A stretch of DNA of 64,000 nucleotides from Loripinus fragilis. Taxonomy: Eukaryota > Mollusca > Bivalvia > Lucinida > Lucinidae. The stretch covers positions 5,403,701 through 5,467,700 of the forward strand of contig OZ026531.1 of NCBI GenBank assembly GCA_964019695.1. The letters run 5' to 3'. The position numbers were made by a program, and so were the translations under genes. Shown here in pieces: positions 21,536 to 33,656 of the stretch; the first letter of the stretch is position 1, and each line of letters begins with the position of its first letter. The notes under the pieces are model-generated. The model was given only the letters and a program-made list of their open reading frames with translations, was not told the DNA's origin and made no database searches.

Positions 21536-22437
21536 ATTGTGTCAGATAAACCGAACATATGCAGCGTCCGAAACGTTAGTTTTCAGGTGGTACAAGAAAT
21601 TTCAAGATGGTTTAACTAACCACAACGATGGTTCCCGTGCTGGTCAGCCCATAACTATTGTAATTAATGTTAATGCTGCTGCTGTTGCAGGAGTGATTAA
21701 ACGAGACAGACTTACATTGAACAAATATTGCTAATAGTGTTGGCATATTATCGAAGTCAGCTCATTAGAATTTGACTCAGCAGTTAAAACTTTGAAAGGT
21801 TTGTGCTCGGTGTGCCCCATCCCGGGCCCCCATCGCTTGACTAAAGAACAAAAAGGCTACTAGTATGAAAAAAAAACAACCTTTTATTTTTTTAAAAAGT
21901 GCCAAAATGGTGACAAACTAGAATATCAGAACTAATTAAAGTTGATTGGACCCGGATATATAATCTTAGTCCCAGAGACGCGCGTCAATAGTAAACATTG
22001 GCTGTGCAAAGTCCAAGGTAGGCCTATCATTGTAAATAAACAAAAAGCGCGGTGAAAAGTTTTATATGCTTTATTTTTGAATTCTGATTGGACAATTGTA
22101 CAAGTTTAAGTGCCAAAGCTCGACATTACTTTTCTGAAAAGCATTCTCTCCAGACTTCAATATTACCAACAATGTGTCATGGCTGTGCCATTTGACTTTT
22201 TACGGTTCTGTTGTCGGTGTGTCGCGGCCCAGGCTTGTAATGCGTACGTAGCGCACCCATTTATATGCACCCACCGAGGCTTCAATAAAGGAATTCTGAC
22301 TGTGTCCCGTCAGTGGCTGTGCCATTTTTCAGTGTCTGCAGTGTGTATTCAAAAAGTCTACTTATCTGCATCCAGAGCCTGGAATTTAAGACTAGAAACT
22401 GCGTTTCTGTCAAAGGAGAACACATCAACCAGTTGAA
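21536..22437 (+). pseudogene. Mariner 1 transposase, main remnant
   Basis: Residues SETLVFRWYKKFQDGLTNHN then GSRAGQP are the second helix-turn-helix and GRP hinge of a mariner transposase. VIKRDRLTLNKY and, after stops, VCPIPGPHRLTKEQK match the region before the first catalytic Asp. The DDE core is mostly lost; a C-terminal CVSVKGEHINQLK ends at about 22,437. Frameshifts and stops make it non-functional. The start lies across the retroelement insertion, at 18,659. Confidence 0.65.
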
Positions 22438-22692
22438 ATGAGTGAACTATGGATAAGTCCTATAATGCGCCTTGCAGAACCCCAGGGCGACAATTAAATA
22501 AACACCCCTCGTAAGATACACTTTCAAATCCCAAGTCAGACAGAAAAATGTGACCCATAATTTTTTAAAGAAATAAGTAAATCATATAAATGTAAGTTAT
22601 TGTATGGTTTGTGCGTATCATGTATGCATGGGAAGATAATCCACGAATTTTAGAGAGTGGAGTATCTCCCATACAATAACGTTCTTATTGTA

Positions 22693-24038
22693 CGAGGATG
22701 GGATCAAAAGTAATGCCACTGGCTAATTTTCACCGCAACTGTTGGCGGGAAGATAAAACTCACGCCTTGTATGTGTTCTCCATTCTCTCACCTTTCAATC
22801 GATGTATCAACTGCACATGTAGACACAATATCTCTCGTGAAATTTAATTTTGCTCAAACCCTACTCATAGGCGGTTAAGCAAAATCGTTGGGAGAAGCGT
22901 TGAAAATGAGATCGAAATCCGGGCTGACGTTAAGATTCGCGCATTACTTAGCAGAGGTTCAACGGACATTTATGCTGACATATGTACTGTTTATGTTAGT
23001 AATTCAATGTCATTTTCCGCAGTTTGCAGACAGGTTGGGGATTTCAGTGTAGGCGTAGGGTCTGTTACAAGTGCTCCAAAATATTGTAGATCTAAATCTG
23101 CAAGTAGTCCAAAGATTGTTATAAAAAATTATATAGTAAAATCAGACGCAAAGATATACTTCTCAGCAGATTGCGGACATGGTTGGCATTTCCAAAGCAT
23201 TTGCACTGCGCTTTTGGCGAAGTATTTTGAAAATGAAGAAGGAAAGCACTTGGTGGGCCCCACTTTTGCTCAATGAGGAGCAAAAATACACGCATGTTAG
23301 GACGGCGCGCAAACTGTTAAAACGATTTCCAAGATATGATCAGAAATTATTTATGAATGTAGTACTGTAACATATGATGAGTCTTGGATGCACTCTTTCG
23401 AACCGCATCGAAAAATAAGTAATCGAGTATGGCTTACCAAAATGCAAGAAGGCCTTGTATTGCCAAAAGGATTACCAGTGTAAAAAAAGGTTATGTATGA
23501 CATATTTTTCACTCCTAACGGACTAGCAATACAAGTCTCTATACCCAAAGGCAAGTCAATGAATACAAGGTTTTACAGGAACAAAGTTCTTAGAAAATTT
23601 GTCATATTCTACCAGAAATGTTGACCGAAGATAGGCATCTGTGGTATTTATTTGTAACATGACAATGCCTCAAGTCACAAGGCCGGAAGTGTGGCGACGC
23701 TTTTGGAAAGAACAGGTCTGGAGGTCTATGTTCTAGAACATTCACCCTATTCCCCTGATCTAGTCCCCTGTGACTTTTTCTCTTCCCCTCGTCTCTAGAA
23801 AAATCTTGCTGGCAGAAATATACCTCCCGCCAAAAGTTAGGTGTCTCCATATTAAACCTCCTTAGAGGTATACCCCCAAAAGACTACGAGAAAGTCTTCA
23901 AGGATTGAATTAAAAATTTGAAAATTTGTGTATCTGTGAAGGGATGGTATTTTGACAATTTGAAATAAACAAAAATGCAATCCCACCTTCAGTTGTCATT
24001 TAACATCATTGGTTGCATAACTTTTGATCACTCCCTCA
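22693..24038 (+). mobile_element. Mariner 2, 1.35 kb
   Basis: The left end CGAGGATGGGATCAAAAGTA and the reverse complement of the right end (TGAGGGAGTGATCAAAAGTT) are TIRs. TA flanks both ends (22,691-22,692 and 24,039-24,040). The size is normal for the family. It lies 181 bp from mariner 1, but the TIRs differ, so it is a separate lineage. Confidence 0.85.
22885..23970 (+). pseudogene. Mariner 2 transposase, decayed
   Basis: Blocks run in order across frames. VENEIEIRADVKIRALLSRG is N-terminal and SMSFSAVCRQVGDFSVGVGS is the first HTH. MVGISKAFALRFWRSILKMK is followed by TARKLLKRFPRYDQKLFMNV. Catalytic Asp 1 is in DESWMHSFEPH (about 23,376), Asp 2 in HDNASSHKA (23,661) and the third in PYSPDLVPCDF (23,772). 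The C-terminus is CVSVKGWYFDNLK and a stop. The second and third Asp are separated by 36 residues as read, against 34 in classical mariners. Several frameshifts and stops rule out function. Confidence 0.8.
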
Positions 24039-24040
24039 TA

Positions 24041-24908
24041 CCACCATCCACGTGCACGTTGTACATTGTCTAGAAAGTTTTTTTCTTAGATTTTTAACGA
24101 TTTCCAAACAAATTCTGAATAACTAGTTTTTTTCTAATTCTAAAAGGTATTAAGTAAATATACTATGCACAATAAGTTGAGCAATTGTTTTGTAGGGGTG
24201 AGCCAATCCACATCAGATCTCAAGTTTCATTTGCTGTCATGAAGATACAAGCGCCGAACATCTGACAAGAATTTCCATTAAAAAATATGGAATTACCAAA
24301 CGCAGCGACAATTTACGTTCGAGAACTCATTTAGTACTTAAGCAAGTTCTACAAATGTTCAAAAGTTATTCTGAAAATTTGTAGAACATTTCATGAACAA
24401 GCACGCCATAACTAGATGGATGACGAGAAAATATGGCTGGCAAATTGAAGGGCTCGTCGGAACGTTTGTGTGGCAATTTCTTGATGGCAAATATGATAGT
24501 ATTATTGTCTGAGGCAGTGAGTCGCCCTAGCAATAACTGACAGTATTCAGGCCAACGTGGGCCTCTGTTTGGCTTCTTCAATGATAATTCTTCTTCAGTT
24601 AACATTTCTTTATTAATTTTGTCACCTGCATGAGCATGGTAGACAATTTGGGGTTACCTTTTTTCAGGTTTAATGCCATGTCAACGGTATTTCAGATTAA
24701 GGTGACATATCACGGAATCGTATATTCTGGGTGATCTGCTTTGGCTAGAGAAAATGTGTCTTTTTCAATGGTATTCCTGACCACTGTCATTACCATAGCA
24801 ACGGGAATCAATCTTGGGGCAACTGGTTTGAACATTTTTCAAAATGGTTTCAGAACAATATCAGAAATGTTGAACTGGTTTGTTCTAGAACTGTTCCTGA
24901 ACAAAAAA
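24041..24908. other. Non-coding; TTCTAGAAC patch at its end
   Basis: A 79-codon minus frame at 24,366-24,605 has no recognisable motif. From about 24,830 to 24,905 the sequence is rich in GAAC / GTTCTAGAACTGTTCC words, like 29,607-30,340. Confidence 0.4.
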
Positions 24909-25010
24909 AGTAAGTGAGTATGAACAGGAAATACCACAATCACAAACCGCAGACAACCCCGTGGCACCGCGAGGAAGAGCCGCTCAACCATCACGAGACA
25001 CCATGCATTT
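24909..25010 (-). mobile_element. Retroelement tail A, 5'-truncated
   Basis: On the minus strand it ends GATTGTGGTATTTCCTGTTC and ATACTCACTTACT, the same 3' terminus as at 21,527 and 46,930. Only about 100 bp remains. Confidence 0.75.
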
Positions 25011-25203
25011 GAGAAATAGCTAAAGCTCCCAACATATAACTAAGTCTAATACAAGTACAAAGAAACACAGAGAAAGCAATAGTTATTAACGAGATACGAA
25101 TGCTGGTCTACACTGCTCCTTAAATGAGGTATTTAAGTGATACCAATAGGGAAGTTAATGCAATGAATGATTGTCAAGTGTAAATCCTGACTATAGTAAT
25201 ATA

Positions 25204-28200
25204 GGCCTTGAGCTGGCTATAGACCCCCCTCCCCCCCAGGGGGAATTTTGTACACTATGATTTTCTAAAACTACATTATATAAGACACAAAATAAAAGAT
25301 GTTAGCCCTCTGAGAGTGGCAGCGTTAACGTGTAACAGCACGTTATATACGTTACCCCCCCCAAAATAGCATTAAACGTCCCTGATAATGTCTCAACCAT
25401 GACATGTTCGTACATATATGCATGCTGACACAGGTTTATTAACTTCTTACAACACAGTTACATATTTAAGTATCAATTTTATAAATGTCTTCAGTAATTA
25501 CCGTTGTATACGTTACTTAGTGTTTCCTGCGTTATTTCCGAGTATCAGTATGGTATTTAGTGACTATACATGTGTTACATCTGTCACAGAATATAGTAAC
25601 TCTATAAGGCTGCTACTTAAATGATTTAAAGTTCTTTATTATGGTCGCTTACACTATTTTTCAGGTCCATGTTATGTATGTTACCTTCAAAATAGCATTA
25701 AACATTTAAGTTAATGTCTCTAACAAGCCCTGTTTATACTTATTTGCATGCTTGCACAGGTTTATGTACTTCTTTTAACAAGGTTTACCTATTTTAAGTA
25801 TGCCTTTAATAAATGCCTTGAGCTTTAACTGTTATATGTGTTACCAAAGAATACATAAGTTATTCTGAGTATCTGTATAGAAGTTATTGACAATACATGT
25901 ATAAAGTCTGTCAGAGTATTTTGAAAATTTATAAGGCTGAAATAAATTGAAGTTCCTTATTAATTTATGGTGACTTAAACTAATAATATAATGTGGTCTA
26001 TCAACCTTAGCTGTTTGCTTACATAAACAGTATAGATACCATGCATTCAAATCAGAAGTTCTGAAAGACAGTCACTGTGAAACAGCTCAGTTCTGGGCAA
26101 GGTATATGGATATGATTCAGATGGTGTTGACACTGATAAGGGCTACAAGGAAAACAACTTTGAATTGCATGTCATCTCTATTTATATGCCTTGTTCCCAA
26201 TGTTCATTGCAAACGATCACCACAACTACGCACAATATGTACCTGTGTAACTGATAACACTCATAAATTTGATACACATTGCAGATGCAAAGAACTTCTC
26301 CAACAAAATGGGTTTAGTGTGTCACAACCATTGGTTCTTTGCTTGAGAAATGCTTTTGACATAACTATCAGGCAAACAATAAAGAGGTATTATAGGCTGA
26401 TGAAATATTCAATCTGCTCAGATGCAAAGTAGAATGAGTACTAGAGGCAGTTTCAGGCTTCACCAATCCTTTTAGTTCTAGTTTTGAAGACAATGAACTG
26501 TACTTTTTGTCTTTCAGTGTGCCTGCTAAGCCGGGCATAGCTAAGGATCTTATTGAGGCTGATGACATTGGCAGGGAGGCTGTTGCAGACTCCATTGACT
26601 CACTTTTAGTTTAAAAAAATCTGTCTTTCACATCCCCCTAAAATGCTCCAAGCTTATAAAGTTTTGATGCTTGCGAGGTCAAGCAAGAAGAAATTGCCCA
26701 ATTTACAAAACGTAAACAGCCACATGAGAGCTTAAAGGAGGGTCTTTGGTCAGCATGACCTTCTTTCTATTGGACATAATGTTGAGCTTGAGTTGACACT
26801 GCCATTCCTTCTGGGACCTGTACCATGGTCATTGTCAACTTCTGATAGAATTTCCACCAAAAGTGACAAGTTCAAACTTCAGCATGGCTTGCAATCAAAC
26901 ATTAAACCAGATTAGATTGGCCATGTAGTGCTGCACATATCATGATGTTAGTGCCGTAACTACAGAGCATAATAGCTTTTCCTGTCACATTCATGGATCT
27001 GATGGCACCAGTATTCAACCAGGCACTAAAGGCAGGGCATGTTGGTTTTGTCACTGATACATATATACAATGTATAAGCGGCAGTCTATAGTCTTACAAA
27101 CATTCTCGCAGAGGATAACCTGGGTGTTTTGCTCAACAATGGTGTATGCAACAAAAGGTGCACCTTCTGAATGTCAACAGCATTGGCCAGAATATGGGGA
27201 AGAGATCCACAGTTATAAACTGTTTAACAGATTGTGACACTACCAATGTGCCGATGTGTTAGTACCACGGAAAGGTTATTCCTATCAAACTGATAGAGAA
27301 CCCCTCCCCCACTAGTTTATCAACATACTAAGAAGGGTAGAAAAATTGCTCTAGGCACTCATCAGTGATATGAAGCCTTAACATGTGCTATTTATGTAAT
27401 TGTGAATAAGCTGCAGTACAACATGTTTCTGAAAAAAGTACCTAAGTCATACTCACATACTGACTATTTCAAATGGCATGAGCATGCGCTTACCTCCACC
27501 CTGCTTTTCTGTCCTTAAAATGTACATACAAAGATTGAACTATCAAGCCTTTCCCATGGAAAGAAGTGAGGCTTTCCAGATATAGACAAAATGTGTGGAA
27601 AATAAATGGGAAGGAAATTGAGTACCTCTGGGTGAAAGAAATCTTAATTGTACCCTAACAAAAGAGCCACAGAATTATATTTTACATTTTGTGTGATATG
27701 GGGTTACCATGTTCAAAACTCAACAACTCAAACCTTATAAAAGATAGAAACATACTATTTGCAGTTTCCAAAAGGTACATAAACATTCTTTAATACAAAA
27801 TGAGTAGTAAGCACATTCACATTAAAAAATATCAAACTATATTAGTTTCATAAATCATTTATATAGGAATAATGGAAAAAGTAACATACGTAACACTTTG
27901 GGCTGCATATTTGTTTTCAAAGGTCCATATCTGTGATGAAAAAATAGCCTACTTGGATGATATAGTCAATTTGGAAATCTTACCTTATGGTTTGCACTTT
28001 ATTAGAAGTCATTTACTAAAATTATCAAAGATGTTGATGGGTAATATATGTAATTGGCTGTTACAGGGTAATGGTGCCATTGCCAGAGTGCTGGCATATT
28101 GCAAAATCCTTGCAAGATAAATCTGATAGAGGAGTAATAAGTTGTTTAGGAAAATTCTTTACAACCCTTGGATAAAATATGAAGATTTGCTCTAGAACTT

Positions 28201-29492
28201 CTACCTGATGGGTTTTCTTTGATCTTTTAAGTTGTTACTAGCACATTGCACTGAATGTTACAAACTTTCCATGAGTATTATGTCAACTATATTTGAAGTC
28301 TCTATAAAAGAAAAGAGAGTTTATGTAGTTTATGTTCTGAGTTACTTCCTAAGCAAATGAGCCAGAGTAAAATGAAGTACACATGGACCTGTGCCAGCAT
28401 GCAAATAAGTACAAGCAGGTCGTGTTGGAGACCATATCTTGAATGTTTAATGGTATTCAGAGAGTAACGTATGTAACCTGGGCTGTAAAATAGTGTAAGT
28501 CACCATAATAAGGAACTTTAATTCATTTGAATAGCAGCCTTATAAATTTACTATATTCACTGACAGATGTAATACATGTATAGTCAATAACTGCCATACT
28601 GATACAGTGATACTTGGAAATAACATATGAAACACTAAGTAGCATATACAACGGCTAAAACTCAAGACATTTATAAAATAAATGCTAAAATTATGTAACT
28701 GTGCTATAAGAAGTTCTTAAACCTGTGCCAGACCTTTAAACAAGTGTGAATATGTCAGGTTGAAGACATTATCAGGAAAATTTAATGTAATTTTGCGGGT
28801 AACGTACGTAACATGATGTTACCCGCTAACGCTGCCACTCTCAGAGGGTTAACTTATTTCATTTTGTGGCTTATATAATGTAGTATCTGGAAATCATAGT
28901 GTACGAAATTCCCCCTGGGGGGAAGTGGGGTCTATAGCCAGCGCGAGGCCTGGAGAATTACATTTTATATTTTTCTGTGATATGGGGGTACCATGTTCAT
29001 CATCTAATAACTCAAAAAGTATATAAGATAGAAACGTAACGCTTGCAATTTTGAAAAGGTAAATAAAAATTCTTTAATGTAATACCAAATTAATGAACAT
29101 AAACTGGTTTCAATAAAATTTAAGACAAACTATATTAGATGCATTTATCATTTAAAAGGGGGTTCAATGAAAAAATGTAAAATACACTACATCTGGGGTG
29201 ACTAAATTTGTTTTCAAATGTCATTATCTGTGGCCCAGTAATAGCTTATTTAGAAAATATAACCAATTTGGAAATCTTACCTTATCTTTTGCACTTTTCT
29301 GAAGTCATAAAAAGAATTTTAATTATCAAATATTTTGTAGGGTAACGTATGTAACAGGCTGTTACAGCTTAACGCTGCCATTGTCAGAGGGCTAACATGT
29401 TGCAAAATCCTTGCAAGACATTGGGCTTCAAGAAAAATATGGTCTACAAAATTCCCCCTGGGGGGGAGGTAAACCATATCCAGCCAGTGGCC
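25204..29492 (+). mobile_element. Element G, copy 1: 4.29-kb TIR transposon
   Basis: The left end GGCCTTGAGCTGGCTATAG and the reverse complement of the right end (GGCCACTGGCTGGATATGG) continue into a shared CCTCCCCCCCAGGGGGAATT block and beyond. TA flanks both ends (25,202-25,203 and 29,493-29,494). Subterminal regions are long and redundant. 25,204-25,660 is largely the reverse complement of 28,450-28,956, and 27,655-28,115 is a direct repeat of 28,955-29,430. GTAACNNNNGTAAC motifs recur nine times. The only coding remnant is the pseudogene at 26,060-27,090. The transposon superfamily is unknown to me. Confidence 0.75.
26060..27090 (+). pseudogene. Element G protein, unnamed invertebrate family, decayed
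   Basis: Read across frames, blocks appear in order: MVLTLIRATRK, FELHVISIYM, FIANDHHNYAQYVPV, NGFSVSQPLVLCLRNAFDIT, FTNPF / SSSFEDN-like, VPAKPGIAKDLIEADDIG, LGPVPWSLSTSDRI, LQHGLQ and GFVTDTYIQC. From memory these match a repetitive, uncharacterised metazoan protein family, with RATREGNW-like, YDHxNYARYLPVY-like, AVSGLTNPF-like and DGNAxLQS...VDFVTDxY-like blocks. I know no assigned function. Compared with copy 2, this copy lacks about 670 bp before RATRK, 17 bp near 26,375 and about 110 bp near 26,400. Many stops; not functional. Confidence 0.6.
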
Positions 29493-29578
29493 TAATAATA
29501 ACGACATTAAATGCAAGTACGGGGAAACTTTTAACAGTAACCACGCAGCAATAACACAAGAGTCGTGACATCAAAAAT

Positions 29579-29606
29579 AGTAAGTGAGTATGATCAGGAA
29601 ATACCA
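29579..29606 (-). mobile_element. Retroelement tail A, minimal fragment
   Basis: AGTAAGTGAGTATGATCAGG then AAATACC is identical to the last bases of tail A at 46,930. It ends abruptly at 29,606 against the TTCTAGAAC tract. Confidence 0.6.
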
Positions 29607-30345
29607 TTTTCCGGAATAGTTCTAAAACGCTCTTAAGGTTTGCCCTAGAACAGTACAAGAAGAAACTGAAATTATTCTACAACCATCCTAAAAAATTACT
29701 GAAATTATTCTAGGGTATTTATAGAATGTTATATGGGACAATTTTATTTTTTGAGGGGGGGTTTGTTGTACAATTGTTCCAGAAAGTCCAGTTTTCAAAA
29801 CAGTTGTAGAAACAACCACTAGAACATTTTTGCATTGTGTTTTCTAAAATGTTCTAGTATAATTAAGGGACATTTATAGAACATTATATGGGACTTTTTT
29901 TGGAGAGGCGTTCTACACTTGCTCTAGAACAGCTCTTACAAACCATGAAACATTTTTGGAACTATTCTAAAAACATTTTAAAATGTTCTAGAATAATTCA
30001 GGTAAATTTATAGAATGTTATATCATGGGGCATTTTTATGAGATGCATTCTACAGTTGTTCCGAAAAAGTTCTTAGGGTTTATTCTAGAACTTTCATAGA
30101 ACAAATCTTTAGATTTTTCTTGAACTGCTCGAGAAAAATTCTAAAGGTATGTTCTAGAAAGTCCCAGAGCAAATCGTATAGCCATGGCTAGAACAACATT
30201 AAAACAAAATATTGTCCCATTTTACGTTCTTCAACTGTCCCAAAGACTATCTAGAACATTTCTAGAACGGTTTCAGGGTATTTCTAGAACACAGTTTTCA
30301 AAAAATCTAGAACTATTCTAGAACAGTTCCAGACCATTTTGCTGG
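29607..30345. repeat. Degenerate tract of TTCTAGAAC-type words
   Basis: Dozens of overlapping CTAGAAC, GTTCTAG and GAACATTT words occur on both strands (for example TTCTAGAACGGTTTCAGG and CTATTCTAGAACAGTTCC). There is no fixed period. A shorter patch lies at 24,830-24,905. Confidence 0.6.
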
Positions 30346-33300
30346 GGTGCCCAAGAAGTGAACAAACATCAATTTGCTTACATGTGTAAATCTGAGGTCT
30401 GATCACATGACATACTTTGCTTATGGAGTATATTACTTATAAGTAAATATACTTTTGCATGACCTCCAGAGGTGGTGCAAATATACTTTTACTTACCCCC
30501 GTTTACTCCGTGAGTATTTATACTTAGGTAAGTAAATGGAATCAGACCACATTTATGTCCCTTGATTGGTTGTACAAAATGAGGATGTTATTTCTTGCAA
30601 ATAGTTCCCGTTTTAGTGGGCTGTAAATCTACCAATTCATGTGAGCATCCTTGTTATTGGGTATGTCTGAACTGCCCAATGAATAAGCTTTCAGAAAATG
30701 TTGCTTCTGTCCCGGTAACTGGTCATTCTAGGAAAATTGAGACCTCTGCACACCTGAGTAAAATGTTGTTAAGATAGCCAACATGACTGCTGTGTCAACA
30801 TAGGGTTTGTCTTAACTCCTGTGGTTTCAAAACGAGCCGACCTTGCCCTATCTAGTCAGTGATTAGAATGACTCCCAGGCCATGTATAGGTGGGGAAAAG
30901 ATTCAGAAGAAAGCCAGCTTCATCATGTATAATAGGAGGTGTTGTAATGAATGATTAAATTATGTAGTAAAATTAATTGTCGTCTCGCGCCAAATGCTTA
31001 CGTAAGTATCTTAACTTACGTAAGTAAATGTGTGCATGTGAATGGGGCCCAAGAGAAATAAAGGACCAAGTCTTCACCATTTGACGTTTTCATTAATGCT
31101 TTTACGTTATAACCTTTAAACGGTGTATAGTGGGGTTTTCTTGAACCACATTGACAAGTGAAACTGGATTATGCCTTCCAACACATTCAGAAAATAATGT
31201 TGAATGAAACATCTTCATGGCTATAGAGCACGAGCCGAAAGATAAAATCTAACGTCACCATTATCTCGCAAATGCGTCGCACCATTTTCCGGCAACTTAA
31301 GGTTTTAATCAACCATAAGATAATTACATTATAAGCCTACGCCATCTTTGTAAACTGAGTCTCTGTTGAATTGGCACGCCAATTGACATTAGAAGTGTTT
31401 TGACGTCATTGATGGCAGCTGATTTTTCAGTATGGAATCTCTATCACATCTGTCACATAACCATAGTTTTTATAGGCGTATGATGCATGAGGAAGATGTA
31501 AGAACACCGAACTAAAAATCACAGGCTTATCATTTAGCATTACTTACAACGGATGTCATTTTTGCTTACTGACCCCTCCTGCAATTCTTGCTCTCCCCAA
31601 ATGCCTATTTAAAGGATGGCGTCTGTAAATTCGTGGTTTCATTTGCCTAAGATCCTGTTCTCGTCATTGCATTTGAAATTGTTCGACATTGCACAAAGAT
31701 GAGCACATAAAGATGCGAAACATAAGAAATTGCTAAACTAAGTGTGTATTGTATATATTAGATAATGCAAACTTTATTTTTACGAAAATTTCGGATCATG
31801 TATGACTTTATGAGGACAAAACTATTATCTAGGATGAGAAAATTATTAGAAAAATACAACAAAGCCCCGAAACTCTATCGTTTTAATGGTGTTGTGTTAT
31901 AGTTTGAAATTCATCTAGCTAAAGAAAAGGCTGATAACGTTGCTAAAGCAAGTGTATCGGTCTGAAAACAATAACGATTATGGAAAATCTCATTTAAAAT
32001 CAATCATTTTTGGGGTAAAAATAAAACTCTTTAAAATATTCTAATCAAGATATTTTGTAATCAAAATAATATTGGCCCAAAATATTTTGCCGATATTAGG
32101 TTTTGTACGTTTTTAGTTCAACTTGATAGACAGAAATAGAACAATCTCGGAAATTAAAATTCTGCAATGTATTCAAAATGACGTAGTTGTCAATTTCAAT
32201 GACGTCATAAGAATTGCGCATTGTGCTTTTGATATTACATTTGAATATCTTTATATGTAATAAAAGGGAAAAAATATGCAGGGCTTGAAATATTCAGATT
32301 CAAATACTAATATTATTCTTTAACATGAAAACAGGCCAGTGGTTTAGCATGGACCATAATTAATGTATTGTAATTATTAAACGAAACAGTACAGCGAGAA
32401 AATATTGGCATCGTTATAAAGGTAAAATATAGTTCTTTTGTATGATGCATAGTATATGTCTCAAAAAATGTCTCTGGACAAAGCTAAACTTTTGGAACAT
32501 CCCACGTAACGTATTCGCCTTGCGAGAGTATGTTCTACAATGAATTAAAATAAATAAATGACTGCTATTTAAGTTTCTAAATCAAAGCTATGGAAGTCAG
32601 AATCATCCATAAGCATTTTTAAAATTCAATCACAGACACTCAGAGTTGATTGTTAGCAGCAAAGAAAATCAGATTTGGTTTATAACTAGACAGGCAGACT
32701 GTGGCTTGATATCTATGTTGTCCATTCTTTTATAACATTTGGCACCTTATTTTGAATTGACCAGGAAATGCTTTCCGATGATTCTTTTGAATATATGAAC
32801 CAAGAAATATCTTAAAAAAATATACGACGAAGTGACAGAAGATATAATTGATTTGAGAAACGTGAGAATTTTTAAAGAAATATAGAAGAAAAAAATAGGG
32901 GGCGTTTGTACTTTGTTATGTCTTCGGTCAGCTGAGCTCAGTAAAGCGTTTGGCTTAAGGAACCTATGTTATTCCAAAATATCTGTAGTGATGCTTCTAG
33001 GATACAGGATTGCTGGAATCTCGCAAAAACTCGAGTCAGAACGAAAAAAATATGCCCTGTGCCCAAATAGCTAGTGTCATACATGCCTGGTGCAAAAAAA
33101 AGCTAAAACAGAAGTAGAATTTAGTTGACCGTAATCTACCAATATTAGATCAACCACAATCTGGTACAGTAATTATACAATTGATGACCCAGCTGGATGT
33201 TTCCAATAACTAAATACCGGAACAGCAATACCAAAACCGTCTAGAAAGCAAAGAAATGCCCTAATTTTTCGACTAAAAATCGCATGTCACAATGAACATA

Positions 33301-33656
33301 TACCGACAGTAGTCTAAAAATGCCATGCGTTGATGTTTTTGTCAAGCACACTTTATGTTTATTGTATAGAACCAAAATAAATTTTGTAAACCAAAATAAA
33401 GGTAATTTAACTCTTATAATCTTCCCATAGGGCAGAGTAAGTTTAGCTATGAGTTGACGTTCTGGTTAATTTCAATTGAAAACGGCGGCAAACAAAAAAG
33501 TAAAAATACCTTAAGAGTAGAAATCAATCAATAGGTGATGGTGTAACGCGATACCATGAGAAGTTATGCCATCGACAAAATGTGAGGGGTTAAGTTACCC
33601 CACATACTTCTTAAAAAGCAAGGGCAGTGTTATTAGGAATAATTTTCTTTAATATA
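30346..33656. other. Long AT-rich stretch, no clear feature
   Basis: Palindromic TACTTACGTAAGTA-type words occur at 30,430-30,540 and 31,000-31,030. No coding motif, SINE head or paired TIR that I can support. Confidence 0.45.

Larger units (their letters stand above)
18084..22511 (+). mobile_element. Mariner 1, inflated to 4.4 kb by nested insertions
   Basis: The left end CGAGGGACGTTCATTTAATA is matched by the reverse complement of the right end (CGAGGGGTGTTTATTTAAT), each flanked by TA. The transposase is broken. A plausible N-terminus (MKTQVDFELKTNIKCRINQ) starts at 18,659. The HTH part (ETLVFRWYKKFQDG) appears only at 21,545-21,725. HRLTKEQK follows near 21,830, and a C-terminus (CVSVKGEHINQLK, stop) is near 22,400. 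A TTAA MITE sits in the 5' non-coding part and a retroelement sits inside the transposase gene. Subtracting these leaves about 1.3 kb, the normal mariner size. Confidence 0.75.

Noticed and set aside
24366..24605. 79-codon minus-strand frame with protein-like composition
   Set aside because: No motif, no second copy in the window and no upstream or downstream coding context.
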